Below, piece after piece: positions 1 through 11,800 of a DNA stretch of 64,000 nt. Below the pieces are notes generated by a model that worked only from the letters and a program-made list of their open reading frames with translations, had not been told where the DNA came from and searched no databases. The translations under genes were made by a program, and so were the position numbers. Source of the stretch: Symsagittifera roscoffensis (Eukaryota > Xenacoelomorpha > Acoela > Convolutidae); the NCBI RefSeq assembly GCF_963678635.1, contig NC_087065.1:5291209-5355208 (forward strand), given 5' to 3'. Each line of letters opens with the position of its first letter. Positions within the stretch are counted from its first letter, which is position 1.

Positions 1-922
1 TTTAGACATTTGTCTTCTTTTGTGCCTAGATTACAGACTTCTGTCAGATGCAACGGCACAGCGTGAAGCAATTCGTACAACTGATTACCAGCCTATTTTT
101 AGATGGTTAAAAAAAACGTCAAAAGCCATATTGCAATGTGATTTGAATGTATCTTTCATCATGAAAGTGTTTGGACTGAGTTTTTGTGTTCCGTCATGTT
201 CACATTTGAGTTTTTGTGCAGGAGTCTGGTTTTGGCTTTCCGCTCCAGCAATAACAAATTGTGGAATTGTAGTTGTCTACCGATGGTGTTTCACGGAAAA
301 TTTCCGTTAGCTACGTCATTAGCATTCATTAGGGGAGGGGAACTTCTGGAGGGGAAATTCTGGAGGGGACGTTTTTTGTAAGCATGCGTTTCGAGCTTTC
401 TAATTGTCTGGTTAGCCGGGTTTGCATGCTCTGGCTCCTCCCAGCTGTTTTTGTTAGTCTTGGACCCTCCTCCCGTTTTTCCCTCCGACGGCGGAGAAGA
501 AGATATACGTGAATAAGGTTTTACCCACGTTATTTTGTAAACGGGGTGAGTTGTGTATGTACATTACGAGGCCAAACTGTGCACTGGATAGGCGCTTAAT
601 TTTGTTTCTGTATGTTCCTGGATTCGTGAGTCAAGTCTTTAAACATGTTAAAACTTTGTCGGAAAAACAAAGAAGAACTAATGCAGGGGCGTCGATTTAG
701 AACAAGGATGTCGCTTTTTGGGTAAAATGTGTGTGTGGGGGGGGGGTTGGTTAGGTGTACTTAAGGAGAAACGGGTTCGTTCGGGTTCTAGTTTTTCAAC
801 ACACTGCAAAGTATTGTAAGCATTTCACATCTGCAGAAAAAAAATAACTTTCCAGACTTTTTCGATGAATTTATAAAAAAAAATTGATTATGTCGAACAT
901 ATGTATAGAATATCATCGACTC
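1..922. other. No gene seen
   Basis: AT-rich DNA with a G-run near 731-746. Apart from the repeat fragment at 563-660, no exon, RNA gene or mobile element is supported. Confidence 0.5.
563..660 (+). repeat. Fragment of the GAGGCCAAACTGTG repeat
   Basis: ATTACGAGGCCAAACTGTGC and the following ~80 bp match the left part of the element at 3509-3696. Only this end is recognisable. Confidence 0.5.
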
Positions 923-1141
923 CAGGGGCGGACTCAGGATTTTCTAGAGGGGGGTCGAATTTTCAAACAGTTTTCGAAAAATTGGTCAACCTTTTCAGAA
1001 AAATTTTCAGGTCGACCATATTGATTTTCTGAGCCCTCCCAAATCGCTAAAAAGACCTTGTTTTTACCAATTTTTCTAGGCCGCAAAATTTGAAAAGAAA
1101 AACTGGCCAAAAAATTCTTTTTAGACACTTTTTGGCAATCT
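923..1141 (+). repeat. Family-D MITE-like element, copy D1 (one end)
   Basis: Starts CAGGGGCGGACTCAGGATTT followed by a run of G, and contains GGTCGACCATATTGATTTTC and 'ACTGGCCAAAAAATTC' segments shared with copies near 30.3, 32.5 and 43.9 kb. The other terminal inverted repeat is not seen. Confidence 0.6.
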
Positions 1142-1315
1142 ACATCCGCTGGAGAATCTGGTTCGTGGTTTCATATCTTTCAAACTGTTGTCATGTGGTT
1201 TTGAGCTTACTACTGAGCTTCCCCACTCCCCCTTTCCAACCCCCCCTCGACGCGAGAATGACGGGGTGTTGCTCAATTGATGCTTTTTTAACGTTAAAAA
1301 AAGTGTTTTTGAACT

Positions 1316-1812
1316 ACAACAAGACTGCTCGTATATCAGAGCAAAGCATTGAATGTTTCGACTGTCCCTTAATTCATATCGAATAGTTTTTGGGAGAGGA
1401 AAATATTGAAAACATATACATTTTGGACTGTATCAAAGTGTAAAGTTTTGAGTCGTAAGAAATTAAAACGACCAATTAGTTAGCCTCAATTCAAGTTGGA
1501 ACAATTTTGTTGTGCGGGATGAATCTCCAAGCATAAATTATTCGCGTAACGCTCTCAGCATCATGAATAAACTCTTCAAAACGCTCATAATTTAGTCCAG
1601 AATGGGGAAATTTTGGCAATTTTGAAACCCCCTAGAACTTTACAAAAAAATCGGAAATGAAATATCTTTTTACATTTGAAATCAAAAGTCGATACCTTGA
1701 ATGGGGTATAAAAAATGTTTCTTAAAAATTATTATTTCGATCGGTGAAAATTGACTGAAAAAAAACCACACCGAGCATAAATATTCCGTTTTCTTCAAAA
1801 GTCGGAACAATA
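1316..1812 (+). repeat. Family-B dispersed repeat, copy B1
   Basis: Related to family A at its termini (AAGACTGCTCGTATATCAG at the left, AAAGTCGGAACAATAA at the right) but with a distinct interior (CAATTAGTTAGCCTCAA, TAACGCTCTCAGCATCATGA). Confidence 0.75.
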
Positions 1813-3245
1813 AACTCTTGTGCTTGGGTTGGTCATGAACATCGATCATATCAGTTAATTTGAAACTCTAGTGTGGGATATTTGATTTGAATCTTTTGTA
1901 TATGTCATCCAGTTTTGGCCTTATATTCGTTCGGTTTAAAGCCGTTTATCTGGTTCCAATTTCTGCTCAAACTATCATAAATGAGGCTAGGAAATTAGAC
2001 GATAATCAAACATAACGTGACCAACAAAAACGAAATGAGACGTTAACTTGTTTTTGTAAAACTGGCATTTTAGACGGAAAGCAAAGGGCTAACAAAACTT
2101 ATTGCTTAAAACAAGTTTTCATAATTACGAAAAAAAAATTTGATTCCATTGCACTTTCAAATATTCATCACAGTTGATCTATAAAACGTTAAGCTCAATA
2201 TAATAAAATATTTTTGAAATGCATTGATTATACAGTTGCGGCATGTGAAATTTACAAAATGCGAAAATTGCGGCACGTGAAAAGTTGATTTGCATTTAAG
2301 AAAACTCAAACGAAAGTTCATTGTAGTCAGTAAACATGTTTCAGACACGAAAAAACAATTACGTCTTTTTTCCCATAGTTGTAACTTTGCATCGACTTCT
2401 AAATTCGTTTTTGTTGGTCACGTCTATTTTGTTTTTCGTTTAGTTTCCTAGGACCCCTATTAAAAGCCTCAACTTGCTACAACTGCATCATCTTGCAGTT
2501 ACGCGTTTGACGCGCTGCTAGTCTGGTGCAATTTAAACAAAAGCACTAGATAAAAGAAATACTAATGCAGCAATATTGGGACAGAAAAAAATAATCTGAA
2601 ATAATATTTTTGCTGATTTAAACTTTTACTTTTGTCTAAATAAAGGATAACTTCATCACAATAATTACTGCCAGTTGAAAAGAGGACTGTGAAAGCAGGT
2701 AGATCAAGAACAAATTAATTTGATACAGAAAAATTTGAAAAGAAATGTTTAATGATTTGGTTTGATAGTTAGAACCACTTGAAGTTTTTCTGATTTTTAC
2801 TACTTTGCCTTTGATCAAAAAACTGTTAAAAATTTGCTAAGGAATTTGATTTTCACCTTAGTTTTTGGTAAAATTTAGTCGCATTTTAAAATTTTGAGAT
2901 GCGTTCAATGTTTTTTTACTATAGTAATCGTTTGTTTAATTTACGGTTTTTAAATTAAATTGGATAGGGTATAAATGATTTTTTTTTGTATGAGATTGAG
3001 ACAAGGCTGAATTAAATTGTTCCTCAATACACAATTAATGCAGTCAGGTTAGCATTTAGGGACTACTGAGAAAATAATTTTGCTCAAATCAAGACAGTTT
3101 TTCATGAAAGACGAGCTTAAGCCCATAGCAACTTGCGTTTTTTTTCTGGTGATCACAAGCATTTATATTTTTTAAAACTTTTTACATGCGTTTATGCGTC
3201 ATTTTTCTCTCCTTGGTAAAGTTGTTTTATCCTCACGAAACGAGT
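1813..3245. other. No gene seen
   Basis: AT-rich DNA without a recognisable exon or repeat boundary. Confidence 0.5.
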
Positions 3246-3322
3246 ATCATTGTGGGCCTCGAACATTCAACCTTTTGACTGAGAGTTGGCGACTTTCCCA
3301 CTTAAGCACTGCTCCCCGATAG
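3246..3322 (-). repeat. tRNA-like sequence (possible SINE head)
   Basis: On the minus strand it shows an A-box-like AGTGCTTAAGTGGGAAAG and a B-box-like TTGAATGTTCGAGGCCC. The spacing is compatible with a tRNA, but the fold is imperfect, so a tRNA-derived repeat is more likely than a working tRNA gene. Confidence 0.4.
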
Positions 3323-3508
3323 TGATTTTGTAGAATCAGTTGATGTTTTTGAAACTTTTCAATAATTTTTTAATTTGCATCATAATGACTATTTGATTTC
3401 TGAATACACTAATGCTGAGTGGTTGATTGCCCACATATTCTCGGAAAATAAGTATCTCTTCGTTATATTGTACCTACTTTCAAACCAGGGCAAAACCCCA
3501 TAACTAAT

Positions 3509-3696
3509 CATTATGAGGACAAACTGTGCACTGAGTAGGCACACAATTTGGTGTATGTATGTTACTTGAATCCAAAGTCATGTTGCAATTTGTTAAAATG
3601 ATCAAAGAAATTGAAAGAACAAAAAAGAATAACGAGAGAGTCCTTGTTGCGGAATCCGCTTACATTTTACAAAATACACAGTTTGGCCTCGTGATG
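3509..3696. repeat. MITE with 20-bp terminal inverted repeats
   Basis: Left end CATTATGAGGACAAACTGTG, right end CACAGTTTGGCCTCGTGATG (the near-perfect complement), 188 bp in all. Inside is one GCGGAATCCGC palindrome, the motif that is clustered at 22.2-22.8 kb. Left-end homologues occur at 563 and near 22253. Confidence 0.75.
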
Positions 3697-3712
3697 ATAG
3701 GAGTTTTTTTTT

Positions 3713-5528
3713 ATCGCAGAAGAAGCTTTACGCCGACTGACCACCATAAAGCGCAAATGCTACTCATATAATTTCATAAATTAGGTATATGAAAAAAAAA
3801 CTCGATCAAATTTCATTAGCTCGCTTAAATGGTGCCTTTTTTTGGCATCAACTTCGGTGTATCGTCATAAATAATTAAATTGCCAAAAAATGCTGGTCAC
3901 ACAATTTCTAGATATGTTTCAAATTTGTCCAAAAAATTCTTTCAATCGCAAAAGGAATTGTGTACTCAAACTAGCCTTTTCCAAAGTTTCATTATTTGCG
4001 TGTGGATAGGATATTCCTGGACACCAAAAAGATAGGTTTTTTTTCGGTTTTGCTGGGCAACTCTTTTCAAAAACTCTCAAAATATTCAACTTTTTTATTT
4101 ATTAATGTTTGATCTGATCAATACCTGTAATATGAAAATTTATGAAATTACCTGAATATCTGATTAATGAAAATAATTGAATTTAAAACTTTTGCCAAAT
4201 TTCGAAAAACTGATACTCTCTTTATTTGGTTTGCGTAGTTTCCTATGCAATGTAAATGCAAGACTATTCAACCTTTGGTGATTCTTCTTTTGAATAAGCC
4301 AAATTCTTTTTTACTTGAGTTTGGTTGTTAATACAACCTTACAAATTTGAGAAGTTAAATTAAAAAACAATATTATATGTTTTCGGAAAAATTCTATTCG
4401 TACAATTTCCATATATGAAAAATCACCAATCATGAAAATTGCATACAACTTTTTGTACTTTCTGTACTTTCCGGAATTGCATGAAAAAAAACCGGCGTTT
4501 TTCCGACGGAGTTTCTTGGATAAAAATCTATATAATCGTTTCTAGCCAACCCGGGTATACATTTCCATAGGGTAAAATCATACTGGCTTTCCCATTTCTG
4601 CTACTCAATTATTTATACTGTTAGAATCAGAATCTAAGATGACTCATTGAGGTAACAAATTTTCAACAAAAACCTAACCAAAATGTTGCTCACAGGTTTT
4701 AGTACTGCGACATTTCAAACAGATGAATATTGCCCGAAAAATATTAAAATTCATCAACCTGAGTCGTTTCGAATCAATTTACAAAGCATTTTTGTGAATT
4801 TTATCAGTGCAGTTCGAATTACGACTGGAAAATTTTCACCACACAATTTTCATGCTTGTGCAACGTGTCCTGCGATGTCTGGCTGTGGGTGCAAAAAAAA
4901 TCAATTCTGAACACAAAAAAAATCTTCGCTCACTGTGATCGGAAGAAAAACTATTTTCATCTTGGAAACAATATCTATAGTTTAGCCTAATTTTTTAAGG
5001 GAACCGGCCTAATAGCACGCGTGCTGCGTAGCATGCGGCTACCAGTGCAATTAGAATGAAGTTTGTTTGGTCATATTTGCAACTAAAACTCAAGGTGATG
5101 CGTACCGCTCAAACTGTTTCAATTGCGCTATGTAAGAATCACGATGCAAGTCGCTACTCCCCCGTTTTTAACAGTCGCTATTTTGATATTAGTTACTAAT
5201 TCATAAAATCATGTTTTGATTTTTTGCCAAAACGGAGAGATCTGATATATTTTCGACTTATTTTTTGCAATTTCAGGGTATGTCGGACAACTTTTCTGCC
5301 ACCGACTGGACAGAAAATTTTTCGGAGTTAAAGTTATAAATCAGAATTTGGAATTCAATATAAATAAGAACAATATAAAATCCGATATAAGTAAAATTGT
5401 TATACATAAAAGTTTGCACCAATTTTAGAAAATTGCAAGGTTGTTTTTTGTTTTTGCGCCTAGTTTTTCCAAATGACCATAAATCGAGTTATACAGTCAA
5501 TGGCTAGCGATCTCAAATAAATGACTTT
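3713..5528. other. 3' flank of the SLC35G-like gene, no gene seen
   Basis: AT-rich. A 12-bp perfect palindrome AGCACGCGTGCT lies near 5013-5024. Otherwise nothing recognisable. Confidence 0.5.
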
Positions 5529-5534
5529 TTTATT
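5529..5534 (-). terminator. Probable polyadenylation signal of the SLC35G-like gene
   Basis: AATAAA on the minus strand, about 145 nt beyond the stop codon. It is a plausible poly(A) signal, but in such AT-rich DNA the hexamer also occurs by chance. Confidence 0.4.
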
Positions 5535-5676
5535 AATTGTATTTGTAAAACCAAACTTTTTCGAACATTTGAGCAATTGTTTGGTTTTAAAAAAATTCCG
5601 TAATCGATTATGTTAACTTTGTTCAACTTTGCAACTTTCTCAATTTTGCAAGCTTTTTTGAACTCTATTCAAAGTT

Positions 5677-5856
5677 TCAATCGAGTGAGCAATCAGCTTT
5701 TTCTTCTATTAACGGTTGTCTTTCTGAATCGGCTGAAGATGATGACGCGGCTGCAACTAACCTCTTTGCCCCAAATGCTATTTTGTGAATGGCTTCCGCC
5801 CCCACACTCACAAAGATGGACACTCCCCCAAGAACAGAAGCCCAGTTGAATGGCTC
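5677..5856 (-). CDS. SLC35G-like transporter, terminal exon 6
   Basis: 59 codons plus TGA at 5677-5679. Acceptor CCTTAG|GAGCC. Encodes TM10 (NWASVLGGVSIFVSVGAEAI), a short basic segment (HKIAFGAKR), then a Ser/Ala/acidic tail with ERQPLI. The match to TM10 of SLC35G1 plus the phase-consistent junction makes this the genuine 3' end. Confidence 0.82.
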   Translation of the reverse strand, partial: EPFNWASVLGGVSIFVSVGAEAIHKIAFGAKRLVAAASSSSADSERQPLIEEKADCSLD

Positions 5857-8800
5857 CTAAGGTAACAGAACGAAAATTGTTGTCCGACCAAAATTTTCTC
5901 GGAGGTGTCTTTTTAATTATATAATGAAAACGTAAAATTCTTTTTAAATTGGTATTTTAGTTGATAAAAATGTATCAAATGTGAAAATGAGGTTCAAGTT
6001 GAGCATTCAACTTCTCAAACGAAATATGGCAAAATTGATTTGAATTTTTAGATTTTTTTGGCTCTAATTGTCAGGCGAAAATCACGAATCAAACAAACCA
6101 TTTCAAGCATTCTTTATGCTAAAAATTTCTAGGGCGTTCCGCATCTAAGAAAAGTGTAAGAAAAGAATTTTAATGGATTTTTGTTGCCTAAAATATTAAT
6201 TATATAACCATTTTCCATGTTGGCCTCAGACAACAAAATGGAATTAAAAATCATTTACAATAATTTTGTTATATCAAATTCAAAATTTATTATGTTCATT
6301 TAAACCAAATGAATGGAATTTTTCCCACTTGATTTTTGTTTTCCGTCCTGCAAAATTTAGCATGAATTTCGGCATTTGTTAAATAAGTAATGCTCAAAAA
6401 AGCGAAACGAGCAAAAAAGGCCTACTCAATTTCTGAAGCTGAATTTTTTTTTCAGATTGCAAAACGATTCGAAAACCTCACCCCCCCCCCAAATTATAAT
6501 CGATTGTAAGGGTTTTTTCGAAAGGTTAGTCATGAAATACACAAATTTTTTACAGGGTTATCGCATTTCCTGTTTAGTGCAGTTGCTACGTATTAGGTTT
6601 TTAGGCTTCATAAAATGTTGCATTTTACTTTTCAATCTTTGTATCTTGGTCTTATATACCCCGTTTACCCCTTCCCTGTTTACCCCCCCCCCCCACCTCC
6701 CTGTCAGTTTACCACAACCGCCATTCGCATTCGCCCCCCTTTATGAGGGGTTATTTGTTGGTAGACTTTGGGGGAGGGGGTCTATGATTTACATCCCCCT
6801 CCCCCCCCCCCCCCCACAGTTTACCCCCCCCCCCACAGTTTACCCCTCCTCAATTAACCCCCCTCTCCCCTCATCGTAGTTTAACCCCCCCCCCCGTTTA
6901 CTGGGGGACTGGGGTTTGGGCAAATGCGGACTGATGGGGGGCAAGGGGGGGGGGTTTAATTCGAGTACGTTTAGGTTGAGAGTAGGCCGTGAGTAACGCA
7001 GAAATGTTGTAAGTTTTGTAAATGATTTTGCAAAATATGTATAGATTAAAATGGATTTTAATGGATTGTGTTTTTATGAAAATAATCGATTATAATGACA
7101 ATATAATCGATTATTTGGTCTAAATTTGCCACAATAATGGATTATAATGACAACATTTCAGACATTATAATCGATTTTTATCCATGGAACTCCGGTGCGG
7201 GAACCCTCGCCCTCCGGTGCGGGAAACTTTCACCTCTACAAACGCATTGCAATAAACGACATCAAACAGGTCGAAAATAACACTTTTGCTCTTTTTTAAG
7301 GTTTTGACAAAAAATGCAACATACTTACATGCATACAAACAAACCGTGTCCATCTCTCTCCCCCACGTTTTAAGTTTGTTTCGATAGTTAAATTTGTTAT
7401 GTCATTCTCTTCAAAGTTGTCTTGTGAAAGTTTCGTACCCCCTAAATTGATTGGGAGGGGGATTGTACGGTTAATTGGGAGGGGGATTGTACGGGGATTG
7501 TAGCTATTAGTCTACTAAAAAGTACACTGCATAAAATAAATAGTTTTGAAAGAAACGAGATGGGTCTTTTTTGGTTATACCCCCTCCCCTAAATGATGAA
7601 CAAGATTGCTCGTATCAGGGCGAAGCCCTGAATGTTCCGACTGCCTTTTAAGGTTTATGGAGCAGTAATAACATTAAAAAATAAAATAAAATAAAATAAA
7701 ATGAAAAAAAAAATTTCAAAATTTTGAAATTTTTTATGAAAATCATCCGCCCCCCACGGATTAAATCTCCGCTTACGCTTTAATAGCGCGAATTATATCG
7801 CGCGTTAATTGTCCCAAATTGGTCAAAATGGCCAAAATGGCAATCTTTAAACCCTCATAACTTCACGCAAAATGATCACAGGTGAAATATCTTTTCAAAT
7901 TTAAGCTCAGGACAACAATGGCTTTCTAATGATATAAAAAAATTCCATCAAAAATGGCTAGTTAAAAAGTCGACATTTGTCTGAAGAAAAAAAAACCCAC
8001 CCCGAGCACAAATATTCCGTTACTTTCGTATCGAAAGTCGGAACAAAAATGTAAAAAAAAATTATTACAAATATGAAACACGGTTTTGCTTAAAAAGCAA
8101 GGTTGATACCAGAGCGTTGGGGGGAGTGGGGGAGGGGAGTTGGCTGAGCGTTTAGGGGAGTAAGATGGGTTGTAACCGAAAAGGTTGGGGGGGGGGTGCC
8201 TTGGTTACTGAAAAAACCCGTAAGAAGATTTACCAAAAAAAAAACTTTTTTCTCGAAACGACAGATCTGAAAGTGTTTCTTACATTGAGTAGGGTCTCAT
8301 CGGCTACGAAGAATGCGGCCAAGAATGCCGTTCTGACTATACTTGTGACGTAGATGGACTCCAAAGATATCGCATTCAGAGCAGTCACAATGTTCATGAT
8401 GTCACAGAAAGACAGACACACACAGATCACTCTGTCGGCCAAGTGCACATAGCACCACGTGATATTCCACAACTCCATCACTGCCGAACCTACACGTTGA
8501 GAGATAGGGATAGAGGAGTGCACTTAGACGAACAACTACTTGAACTAATTGTACCAGAACAAGTATAATCACAAAAAAATTAGGGCGAGGTCAAGAAGAA
8601 AATAAGAAACTGGTTTTCAAAAAAAATGTCGCCTTTCCCAAGTTAAGTAGTTTCGAATTTGAATATGTGCATCGACTCTTTTTAAGGGCGTTTGAGAAAT
8701 TTTGAGAATGTTTAGCTCAAGAAATTTCATTCAGCGCACACTCGTCTCTCGTAATCTCTTATTTAGCTGCTTTTCAGTAGCTGATCTTCTGGCGCGTGTG

Positions 8801-11800
8801 GTTTGGGAAGGACAACCAGCAGGGTCGTTCTACACACGAGTCACAGACGTTGAAACTCCGTCTTAACAGAAACGAAGCCCAATGTGTGTTCTATTTTCGG
8901 CTTTAACTAACAAAAATGAAGAAAACTGTACCCGGGTCGAGGTACCAGACTAATGTGCATACCACTGTACCAGACTTTCGCGGAAATATCGCGACCCTCC
9001 TTCGGTATGTCCAGAATTTCCCGTCCAAGATTTGCCATTTCCAGACTTTCGCGACCGAAAAATGCGGCCGCATTTTTCATGACCCAGGTTGAGACGGCGC
9101 GAACATCGCGACTCATGAAACGGCGCGACCGGCGCGACCAAATACAGCCCTTCCCAGGCTTTCGCGACCGAGGCGGATACGGTGCGACTTTCGCGACCAA
9201 GGCGGAGGCGGCGCGATTAAGAAGATTTTTCTCGCGGACTTCGCGACCGACGTGGAGACGGCGCGACTCTGGCAACCAACGTGGAAACGGCGTGACTCAA
9301 AGTGAAACGGCGCGACTCAAAATTCAATGGCGCAACCAACCTGGTCCTCGCAACCAAAAATTGCCATTTTCAGATTTTCGCAACCAAGCGGAAGATGGCG
9401 CGAACTTTGTGACCAAGGCGGAAACGGCGTGGCTTTCCATACCAGGGCAGAAACGGCGTGACTTTCAATACCAAGGCGGAAACAGCGCAGTTTTCTGACC
9501 AAAGCGGAAACGGCGCGACCAAGAAACAATTCTTCGCGACATTCACGGCCGATGTGGATACGGCGCGACTCAAGAATCGGCGCGACTCAAAATGAAACGG
9601 CGCGACCTCCCTGGCCGACGCAACCAAAATTTGCCATTTCTAGACAATTGTGACTATGGTGGTGACGGCGCAATTTTCGAGACCAAGGCGGAGACGGCGT
9701 AATTAAGAAACATTTCCTCTCGATCTTTGCGACCGAGGTGGATACGGCGCGACTTTCGCAACCAGGGTGGAGATGGCCCAAGTTTCCAGCCTAAGGCAGA
9801 GACGGCGCGACTTTCTAGAGCAAGGAGGATACGGCACGGCCAAAAATCCTTTCCTTGCTACCTTCGCGACCGAGGTGGATACGGCGCGACTCAAGAAACA
9901 GCGCAAGTCAAAATGTAACAGCGCAATCCACCTGGTAGGCGCGACCAAAACTGGCCATTTCTAGACATTTGCGACAAAAGTGGATATGCTATTTACAGAC
10001 CAAGGGGAAGACAGTGTGACCAAGGAACACTTTTTTGCCACATTCGTAACCCAGGTGGAACGGCGCGACTCTCCTCACCAAAGCGGAGACAGCGCGACCC
10101 AAAAATATATATATATATTTTTCCAAAAGTCGTGAAAGCTGCTGAGACTGCGCAACTATCGCGACCAAGAGGGAGACGGTGAGGGTTTTGCGACCAAGAT
10201 GGAGACGATGAGGGTTTTGCGACCAAGATGGAGACGGTGAGGGTTTTGCGACCAAGATGGAGACGGTGAGGGTTTTGCGACCAAGATGGAGACGGTGAGG
10301 GTTTTCCGACCAAGATGGAGACGGTGAGGGTTTTGCGACCAAGATGGAGACGGTGAGGGTTTTGCGACCAAGATGGAGACGGTGAGGGTTTTGCGACCAA
10401 GATGGAGACGGTGAGGGTTTTGCGACCAAGATGGAGACGGTGAGGGTTTTGCGACCAAGATGGAGACGGTGAGGGTTTTCCGACCAAGATGGAGACGGTG
10501 AGGGTTTTGCGACCAAGATGGAGACGGTGAGGGTTTTGCGACCAAGATGGAGACGGTGAGGGTTTTGCGACCAAGATGGAGACGGTGAGGGTTTTGCGAC
10601 CAAGATGGAGACGGTGAGGGTTTTGCGACCAAGATGGAGACGGTGAGGGTTTTGCGACCAAGATGGAGACGGTGAGGGTTTTGCGACCAAGATGGAGACG
10701 GTGAGGGTTTTGCGACCAAGATGGAGACGGTTAGGGTTTTGCGACCAAGATGGAGACGGTGAGGGTTTTGCGACCAAGATGGAGACGGTGAGGGTTTTGC
10801 GACCAAGATGAAGACGGTGAGGGTTTTGCGACCAAGATGGAGACGGTGAGGGTTTTGCGACCAAGATGGAGACGGTGAGGGTTTTGCGACCAAGATGGAG
10901 GCGGTGAGGGTTTTGCGACCAAGATGGAGACGGTGAGGGTTTTGCGACCAAGATGGAGACGGTGAGGGTTTTGCGACCAAGATGGAGACGGTGAGGGTTT
11001 TCCGACCAAGATGGAGACGGTGAGGGTTTTGCGACCAAGATGGAGACGGTGAGGGTTTTGCGACCAAGATGGAGACAGTGAGGGTTTTGCGACCAAGATG
11101 GAGACGGTGAGGGTTTTGCGACCAAGATGGAGACGGTGAGGGTTTTGCGACCAAGATGGAGACGGTGAGGGTTTTCCGACCAAGATGGAGACGGTGAGGG
11201 TTTTGCGACCAAGATGGAGACGGTGAGGGTTTTGCGACCAAGATGGAGACGGTGAGGGTTTTGCGACCAAGATGGAGACGGTGAGGGTTTTGCGACCAAG
11301 ATGGAGACGGTGAGGGTTTTGCGACCAAGATGGAGACGGTGAGGGTTTTGCGACCAAGATGGAGACGGTGAGGGTTTTGCGACCAAGATGAAGACGGTGA
11401 AGGTTTTCCGACCAAGATGGAGACGGTGAGGGTTTTGCGACCAAGATGGAGACGGTGAGGGTTTTGCGACCAAGATGGAGACGGCGCGACTTTCGCAACC
11501 AGGGTGGAGATGGCCCAAGTTTCCAGCCTAAGGCAGAGACGGCGCGACTTTCTAGAGCAAGGAGGATACGGCACGGCCAAAAATCCTTTCCTTGCTACCT
11601 TCGCGACCGAGGTGGATACGGCGCGACTCAAGAAACAGCGCAAGTCAAAATGTAACAGCGCAATCCACCTGGTAGGCGCGACCAAAACTGGCCATTTCTA
11701 TACATTTGCGACAAAAGTGGATATGCTATTTACAGACCAAGGGGAAGACAGTGTGACCAAGGAACCCTTTTTTGCCACATTCGTAACCCAGGTGGAACGG

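Larger units (their letters stand above)
5857..8283 (-). other. Intron 5 of the SLC35G-like gene
   Basis: About 2.4 kb. It holds a C-rich TTTACCCC-type element (6659-6960), palindromic ATAATCGATTAT motifs near 7090-7170, two tandem copies of a ~24 bp G-rich motif (7449-7498), an (AAAAT)n tract near 7680 and one family-A repeat (7599-8046). No coding sequence was recognised in it. Confidence 0.6.

Noticed and set aside
3246-3322. Functional tRNA gene
   Set aside because: A- and B-box-like elements exist, but the acceptor and anticodon stems do not pair well. It is treated as a tRNA-derived repeat.
5610-5849. Plus-strand 79-codon open frame at 5.6-5.8 kb
   Set aside because: Shadow of the terminal exon of the SLC35G-like gene on the minus strand.
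10161-11465. CRISPR-like regular array
   Set aside because: Units are contiguous with no unique spacers, in a eukaryotic intron. It is a minisatellite.
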